A DNA stretch of 64,000 bases from Deltaproteobacteria bacterium HGW-Deltaproteobacteria-8 (GTDB lineage Bacteria; Desulfobacterota; Desulfovibrionia; Desulfovibrionales; Desulfovibrionaceae), in the NCBI GenBank assembly GCA_002840405.1, contig PHAR01000009.1:1-64000 (forward strand), read 5' to 3'. The notes under the pieces were generated by a model. That model had not been told where the DNA came from and ran no database searches. It worked only from the letters and a program-made list of their open reading frames with translations. Positions 62,819-64,000 of the stretch are shown in pieces (the first letter of the stretch is position 1; each line of letters opens with the position of its first letter). Made by a program: the position numbers and the translations under genes.

Positions 62819-63793
62819 CTACTCCTCGCCGTCGATCCAGTCGGCGGAAAAATCCTTGACCCGGGAGGACAGGTGCTCCCTCAACTTTTCCAACAGACGC
62901 GATTCGATCTGCCGCACGCGCTCACGGGTCACGCCAAAGCGGTCGCCGATCTCGCGGAGGGTCACCGGGCTGTCCGAGAGCAGGCGCTCGTTCAGGATGG
63001 CCTGCTCCTTGTCCGAGAGGTGCGGCACAATGGTCTTCAGGTTCTCCAAAAGCAGCATGGAGATCTGGTTGGAGCTCAGAATCTCCTCGATGCCCGGCCC
63101 CAGCGCGGGCAGAAAGTCAAGCCGGGTGTTCTCGGAGTCGTCGCCGAGCGTGATGTCCAGGCTCATGTCCTGGCGCGAGAGGCGCTGGTCCATCTGCTCG
63201 ATCTCGGCCTCGGACACGTTCAGGCTCTCGGACAGGGCGCTGGTGGTGGGGTCGAAGCCCATGTTGGTCAGGCGCTGGCGTTCCTTGTTCAGGTTGTAGA
63301 ACAGCTTGCGCTGGGTCTGGGTGGTCCCGATCTTGACCATGCGCCAGTTGTCCATGATGAACTTGAGGATGTACGCCTTGATCCAGAAAGCAGCGTAATA
63401 GCTGAACTTGATGCCCTTGTCCGGGTCGAACTTGCGCACCGCCTTCATCAGCCCGACGTTGCCCTCCTGAATCAGATCCTGCACGTTCTGCATCCAGCGG
63501 CGCTGGAAATCCATGGCGATCTTGACCACCAGGCGCAGGTGCGAGGAAATGAGCCGGAACGCGGCTTCCTGGTCGCCCGACTCGCGCACGCGCTGGGCCA
63601 GTTCGAACTCTTCCTCCGGGGCCAAAAGCGGGAACCGGGCGATTTCGCGCAGGTAGTGGTGCAGCGAATCGCGCAGGCCAACCTCGCCGCGCTTGGTGGA
63701 AACCAGGGCGGGGAGGTGCTTCTTCCCGGCCACGGCCGGGGTCGTGGAACGGCGGCTTTCGGGAGGGGAGGCGTGGGTATTGTTGGACTTCAT
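62819..63793 (-). CDS. rpoH: RNA polymerase sigma factor, RpoH (sigma-32) type
   Basis: Alternative sigma factor for heat-shock genes. The start MKSNNTHAS gives 324 residues; the track ORF adds 55 from the leader. Region 2 is clear (LQ-type helix QDLIQEGNVGLMKAVRKFDP; FSYYAAFWIKAYILKFI), then the RpoH box region (TQRKLFYNLNKERQRL), and region 4 with LREIGDRFGVTRERVRQIE. The N-terminal 45 residues are Ser/Thr/Pro-rich and of low conservation. It heads the operon of HD, TPR and LolB-like genes, linking envelope lipoproteins to stress control. Confidence 0.92.
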   Translation of the reverse strand: MKSNNTHASPPESRRSTTPAVAGKKHLPALVSTKRGEVGLRDSLHHYLREIARFPLLAPEEEFELAQRVRESGDQEAAFRLISSHLRLVVKIAMDFQRRWMQNVQDLIQEGNVGLMKAVRKFDPDKGIKFSYYAAFWIKAYILKFIMDNWRMVKIGTTQTQRKLFYNLNKERQRLTNMGFDPTTSALSESLNVSEAEIEQMDQRLSRQDMSLDITLGDDSENTRLDFLPALGPGIEEILSSNQISMLLLENLKTIVPHLSDKEQAILNERLLSDSPVTLREIGDRFGVTRERVRQIESRLLEKLREHLSSRVKDFSADWIDGEE

Positions 63794-63858
63794 GCCAGCC
63801 TTTTCATCCGGGAGGGCTCGTATTCCCTGGCTCGGACGCTTGTTTCGCAAAGTGGGAG

Positions 63859-63885
63859 CGTATAGTTTTTGTTTGTCCTTTTCAA
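63859..63885 (-). promoter_or_regulatory. Predicted promoter of rpoH
   Basis: On the minus strand: TTGAAA (63880-63885), 15-bp A-rich spacer, TATACG (63859-63864), some 66 bp before the chosen start. The spacer is short. The last 115 bp of the window show no other feature. Confidence 0.4.
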
Positions 63886-64000
63886 CGTTTTTCAGTACAC
63901 CCAACCTCCTGGGCCGGGCCTCACAACATACGTGTTTTCCCGTGACCCGCAAGATCAATGCGCAAGCGAAACGAGCGCCCGGCCGGTGACCGGCGACCCC

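Overview
The window is GC-rich bacterial chromosome, tightly packed, with many 4-base ATGA/GTGA start-stop overlaps. Gene content points to a sulfate-reducing deltaproteobacterium of the Desulfovibrio group. The bacterioferritin resembles the Desulfovibrio type, the F-type ATPase is split into two operons with paired b/b' subunits, and a Rex regulator sits beside one of those operons. There is no prophage, insertion sequence, CRISPR array, rRNA or tRNA. The assignment rests on recognised protein motifs and gene order, not on a database search.

Layout, left to right. 1-1.5 kb: the 3' part of an RTX calcium-binding secreted protein. 1.6-4.3 kb (minus): glycosyltransferase, O6-alkylguanine-DNA alkyltransferase and a TIGR01212-type radical SAM protein. 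4.5-9.8 kb (plus): the rod-shape operon mreB-mreC-mreD-mrdA-rodA. 10-16 kb (plus): ATP synthase operon 1 (b', b, delta, alpha, gamma, beta, epsilon). 16-20 kb (plus): glmU, a ZapB-like coiled coil, zapA, a 6S RNA and rny. 20-24.6 kb (plus): bacterioferritin, catalase, ymdB and tyrS.

24.6-34.9 kb (minus) is a surface or protein glycan locus. It has a full bacillosamine set (pglF, pglE, pglD), the initiating phosphoglycosyltransferase pglC, a PglA-like glycosyltransferase, a second sugar aminotransferase, an AsnB-type amidotransferase and a flippase-like membrane protein. 35-42 kb: a TauE/SafE exporter, a hypothetical protein, phoU-pstB, an AMIN-domain protein, and the odd trio cheD / secreted acetolactate decarboxylase / glycosyltransferase. 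42.2-44.9 kb (minus): ATP synthase operon 2 (atpZ-atpI-atpB-atpE) followed by rex. 45-49.5 kb (plus): a Lon-like protease, a hypothetical protein, and LysM and SPOR lipoproteins. 49.5-54.1 kb (minus): IHF, HIT, cysE-cysK, a GNAT and a family 9 glycosyltransferase. 54.5-63.9 kb (minus): glpX, a DJ-1/PfpI protein, tkt and rpiB, then two lipoproteins, an HD protein and an RpoH-type sigma factor.

The most interesting non-coding signals are three. A composite hairpin repeat occurs twice, 23 kb apart, with paired compensatory base changes that argue for a selected folded structure. A 187-nt 6S RNA lies between zapA and rny. The two ATPase operons share a promoter form (TTGAC-N17-TAGG) with a Rex-type half site just downstream, and a near-perfect Rex operator precedes rex itself.
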